Source: Nostoc sp. LEGE 06077
Lineage (GTDB): Bacteria > Cyanobacteriota > Cyanobacteriia > Cyanobacteriales > Nostocaceae
Assembly: GCF_015207705.1 (NCBI RefSeq)
Contig: NZ_JADEWI010000002.1
Location: 186,001-250,000, forward strand
Direction: 5' to 3'
DNA length: 64,000 nucleotides
The notes under the pieces are model-generated. The model saw only the letters and a list, made by a program, of their open reading frames with translations. It was not told the origin of the DNA and searched no databases. The translations under genes were made by a program, and so were the position numbers. Shown in pieces: positions 62,082 through 64,000 of the stretch; position 1 is the stretch's first letter, and each line of letters starts with the position of its first letter.

Positions 62082-62663
62082 TTATAGCCAGTACTTGGGA
62101 TAAGTCCTCTCCTTGGCTAGATTATTAAAAATAACAGCACATAATACAAGGATAATAGAACCTTCTAATACAGGTGTGAACAGAAAATGCCAAGGAGCTT
62201 TAGTCATCATTACAACTAATACAACTGCACCTGAAGGTGGATGCAAAGTAGCAGTTAATTGCATTATTCCAATAGCAGTAGCAACAGCCATTCCCATTGC
62301 CCAAGGTTCTGAACCAAAAAGATGCAGCACAATCAGGCTGACAATAGCCGCCAAACAATTACCACCAATGACATTCCGCGGTTGAGCCAAAGGACTATCA
62401 GGTACACCAAAAATCAAAACGCTAGTAGCACCAAAAGGAGCAATTAGTAAAGGAGAATTAGTTTTAACAGAAAGGTAAGCTGTTAAAGCTATGCCAAAAA
62501 AACTCCCGCACCAACTCCAAAAAATATGTTTGTGATGAGGAATATCTAAAGTAACGGAGCGTCTACTTGCACGAATTTTAAACCAGTAGCCGTGTAGTAA
62601 TTTATAGTAAAAATTTTTGATATATGTATGATTAATTTGTCTTTTCGATAAAAAACTTTTCAT
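62082..62663 (-). CDS. HPP family membrane protein
   Basis: Four to five membrane helices with the signature LTATLHPPSGAVVLVVMMT, and SPLLIAPFGATSVLIFGVPDSPLAQPRNVIGGN before it. This is the HPP family; plant relatives have been linked to nitrite transport across plastid membranes, but bacterial roles are not fixed. The N-terminal 40 residues are basic and cytoplasmic. 193 residues. The ATG at 62663 has no strong ribosome site. Confidence 0.88.
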   Translation of the reverse strand: MKSFLSKRQINHTYIKNFYYKLLHGYWFKIRASRRSVTLDIPHHKHIFWSWCGSFFGIALTAYLSVKTNSPLLIAPFGATSVLIFGVPDSPLAQPRNVIGGNCLAAIVSLIVLHLFGSEPWAMGMAVATAIGIMQLTATLHPPSGAVVLVVMMTKAPWHFLFTPVLEGSIILVLCAVIFNNLAKERTYPKYWL

Positions 62664-63004
62664 GGTTAATTAGGAAAAATAAAAGAAACTAGCCTTAATC
62701 CAAAATGTTGCTTTTCTCTCAATAAATGTTAGGTAAGAATTTACATATATTTTATTTAGGGAGACAGAAACTGAAATACTTTTAAAAAGTCATGATTTCA
62801 TGACATTAATTTTTAGAATACTCCCTAACTATGTCAATAAAACTTTAAAAAGATATAAATAACTGATATCAAATATTAGATAAAGTTATATTTTAGGAAA
62901 AAATAATCAGAAGTCTGTTTTTCTGGGAAAGAATTGTATTAATGAAAAAGCTTGGAATTACTTTATCTCAACTCCAAGCTTCATCCTCAGCACAACATTT
63001 TCTA
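62664..63004. other. Intergenic region upstream of the HPP gene
   Basis: About 340 bases, AT-rich, no gene. It contains the terminator of the GH116 gene at 62948. Confidence 0.5.
62948..62981 (-). terminator. Rho-independent terminator after the GH116 gene
   Basis: On the minus strand AAGCTTGGA pairs with TCCAAGCTT and is followed by TTTTC. It lies about 24 bases after the stop codon. Confidence 0.7.
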
Positions 63005-64000
63005 CTATTTACTCATCACTAAATAAATACCCCAAATAGCCATCGCCCGGAGATAAGTACTGGCGCGGAAAGTCCCGGCGGCGGTAATGGCTTCGGGTGT
63101 GCGGAATTGCAAGCCATTGTTATAAACTTGCTCGACTACAGCTTGTGTTAGCCGCAACGCTTCATCCTGCATTCCCATTTGTACCAGAAACGCTGCTAAT
63201 CCAAAATTGATTCCTGTCCAAACTTCTAAAGGATGGGTGGCTTTGGGGTTTTCTGGTGAACCATCGGGAAGCACACCATTCGCCGCACCAAATTCACCAT
63301 TTTGGAACTTCAAAAAGCAAGCATCATAAACAGTCTTCAGGGCAGATAAAGCGCGATCGCTCGGTACAATATCGGGTAGTTCTAGTAATCTGGCATAAAA
63401 TTGCCCACACAATTGATCTGCCATCACCACAGCAGAACAACTCTCACTATCTAACCTGTAATATTGTCCATTCCACAACTTTTCCTCATAGATAGGACGA
63501 GATTGCGCTAACCATCCCTCATAAATAGACTTCTGTTTCTCTTTCTCCGCGCCCTCTGCGCCTTGGCGGTTAGTTATTAAAATATCACTAATTGCGATCG
63601 CCGCCTCCAAAGCCGCCAACCACAAACCACCACAATAAGCACTCACCCCCAACAACCGCCAATCATCAAAAGTTTGATCTGGTGCGCCAGAGTTCTCTGG
63701 AATTCCATCGCCATCTTTGTCGAAAGTTTTCAAATAATCCAGAGTTTGGACAATTGCATCCCAACAATCTGCTAAAAACTCCACATCATCAGCACCCGTC
63801 AGCAAATAATCGCGGTAAACTTGCAAGACAAAATCACAGCTTAAATCCTTCCACAAATTACAGTCTTGATAACAGGTGTAATTCGTCTTCTCCCAAACGT
63901 GTTCATTGGGTGCGCCTAAATCGTGGGGTGTAGCACCAGCAACTTTACGGGTGGCGGTTGTTGTATCTGCACCAATGGTATAGTAATAGCCAATAATCCG
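63005..64000 (-). CDS. GH116 family beta-glucosidase / glucosylceramidase-like enzyme (N-terminal part outside the window)
   Basis: The frame is open to base 64000, so the gene starts beyond the window. The visible part has GATPHDLGAPNEHVWEKTNYT, then NLWKDLSCDFVLQVYRDYLLTG, FDKDGDGIPENSGAPDQTFDDW (an Asp-rich site where GH116 enzymes place the catalytic acid) and HPLEVWTGINFGLAAFLVQMGM, TPEAITAAGTFRASTYLRAMAIWG. This is the C-terminal (alpha/alpha)6 barrel of GH116. It hydrolyses beta-glucosides; the bacterial substrate is unknown. A repeat copy inside the frame adds NRQGAEGAEKEKQKS between two barrel helices. Confidence 0.9.
   Translation of the reverse strand, partial: RIIGYYYTIGADTTTATRKVAGATPHDLGAPNEHVWEKTNYTCYQDCNLWKDLSCDFVLQVYRDYLLTGADDVEFLADCWDAIVQTLDYLKTFDKDGDGIPENSGAPDQTFDDWRLLGVSAYCGGLWLAALEAAIAISDILITNRQGAEGAEKEKQKSIYEGWLAQSRPIYEEKLWNGQYYRLDSESCSAVVMADQLCGQFYARLLELPDIVPSDRALSALKTVYDACFLKFQNGEFGAANGVLPDGSPENPKATHPLEVWTGINFGLAAFLVQMGMQDEALRLTQAVVEQVYNNGLQFRTPEAITAAGTFRASTYLRAMAIWGIYLVMSK
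63536..63582. repeat. CGCAGAG-type interspersed repeat inside the GH116 gene
   Basis: On the minus strand it reads CTAACCGCCAAGGCGCAGAG and onward to GCGCGGAGAAAGAG. This is the same type of repeat that stands near the lnt end (21245). Here it keeps the frame and encodes TNRQGAEGAEKEK. Confidence 0.72.

Noticed and set aside
1-64000. tRNA genes, rRNA genes or CRISPR arrays
   Set aside because: No cloverleaf, rRNA core sequence or regularly spaced repeat array was found by reading both strands; a short RNA could be missed.

Overview
This window is chromosomal DNA from a cyanobacterium, most likely a filamentous, heterocyst-forming type (Nostoc/Anabaena/Calothrix-like). The evidence is the dense scatter of the HIP1 octamer GCGATCGC, short tandem heptamer-like repeats, cyanobacterial families (DUF2808, DUF3352, NdbB, RppA/RppB, PAP/fibrillin-like), XisH/XisI and Uma2 accessory genes, and many small intergenic hairpins. 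No rRNA, tRNA or CRISPR array was seen. Two genes run off the window: moaE at the left edge and a GH116 glycosidase at the right edge.

Layout. 1-3.7 kb: moaE end, msrA, an acetyltransferase remnant, an orphan histidine kinase and a secreted DUF2808 protein. 3.9-8.8 kb: a conflict-type cassette, a 108-residue protein with one hydrophobic helix followed directly by a CHAT protease / STAND NTPase / TPR gene that an in-frame TAA splits between Walker A and Walker B. 8.8-16.3 kb: polysaccharide enzymes (GH133-type debranching enzyme and a GH15/phosphorylase-kinase-like giant) with an Lgt paralog. 16.5-18.2 kb: a TetR regulator and SDR oxidoreductase with matching operator palindromes, a good candidate for a transferred cassette. 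18.7-19.3 kb: a ribbon-helix-helix / MazF toxin-antitoxin pair. 19.9-25.5 kb: MFS transporter, a Uma2 remnant, lnt overlapping gyrA. 26-31.8 kb: ClC channel, glycosyltransferase, two methyltransferases (one a predicted lipoprotein) and an amino-acid permease. 31.9-41.6 kb: rppA-rppB, a DUF1232 protein, a Cache-domain histidine kinase, DUF3352 and an M1 aminopeptidase.

41.6-52.7 kb: a repeat-rich stretch with a Ser/Thr kinase, Uma2, cysteine desulfurase, a phospholipase-D/EF-hand/helix-hairpin-helix lipoprotein, ChaB, NdbB, a HAD hydrolase, a broken xisH with intact xisI, a Nudix hydrolase and folK. 53-60.9 kb: PBP1A, a PAP-like protein, four small secreted basic proteins in a row (two share an unusual repeat), a Crp-family regulator, an SDR and a secreted NTF2-like protein. 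60.9-64 kb: murG, an HPP membrane protein and the GH116 enzyme.

Themes. Housekeeping genes (gyrA, lnt, murG, PBP1A, folK, cysteine desulfurase) alternate with accessory genes, several of them broken by in-frame stops (CHAT gene, xisH, GNAT, Uma2). Small repeats sit between genes, at gene ends, and in two cases inside reading frames without breaking them (lnt and the GH116 gene). The most interesting items are the interrupted CHAT-STAND-TPR cassette, the tandem small secreted proteins with a curlin-like repeat, and the PLD/EF-hand/HhH lipoprotein.
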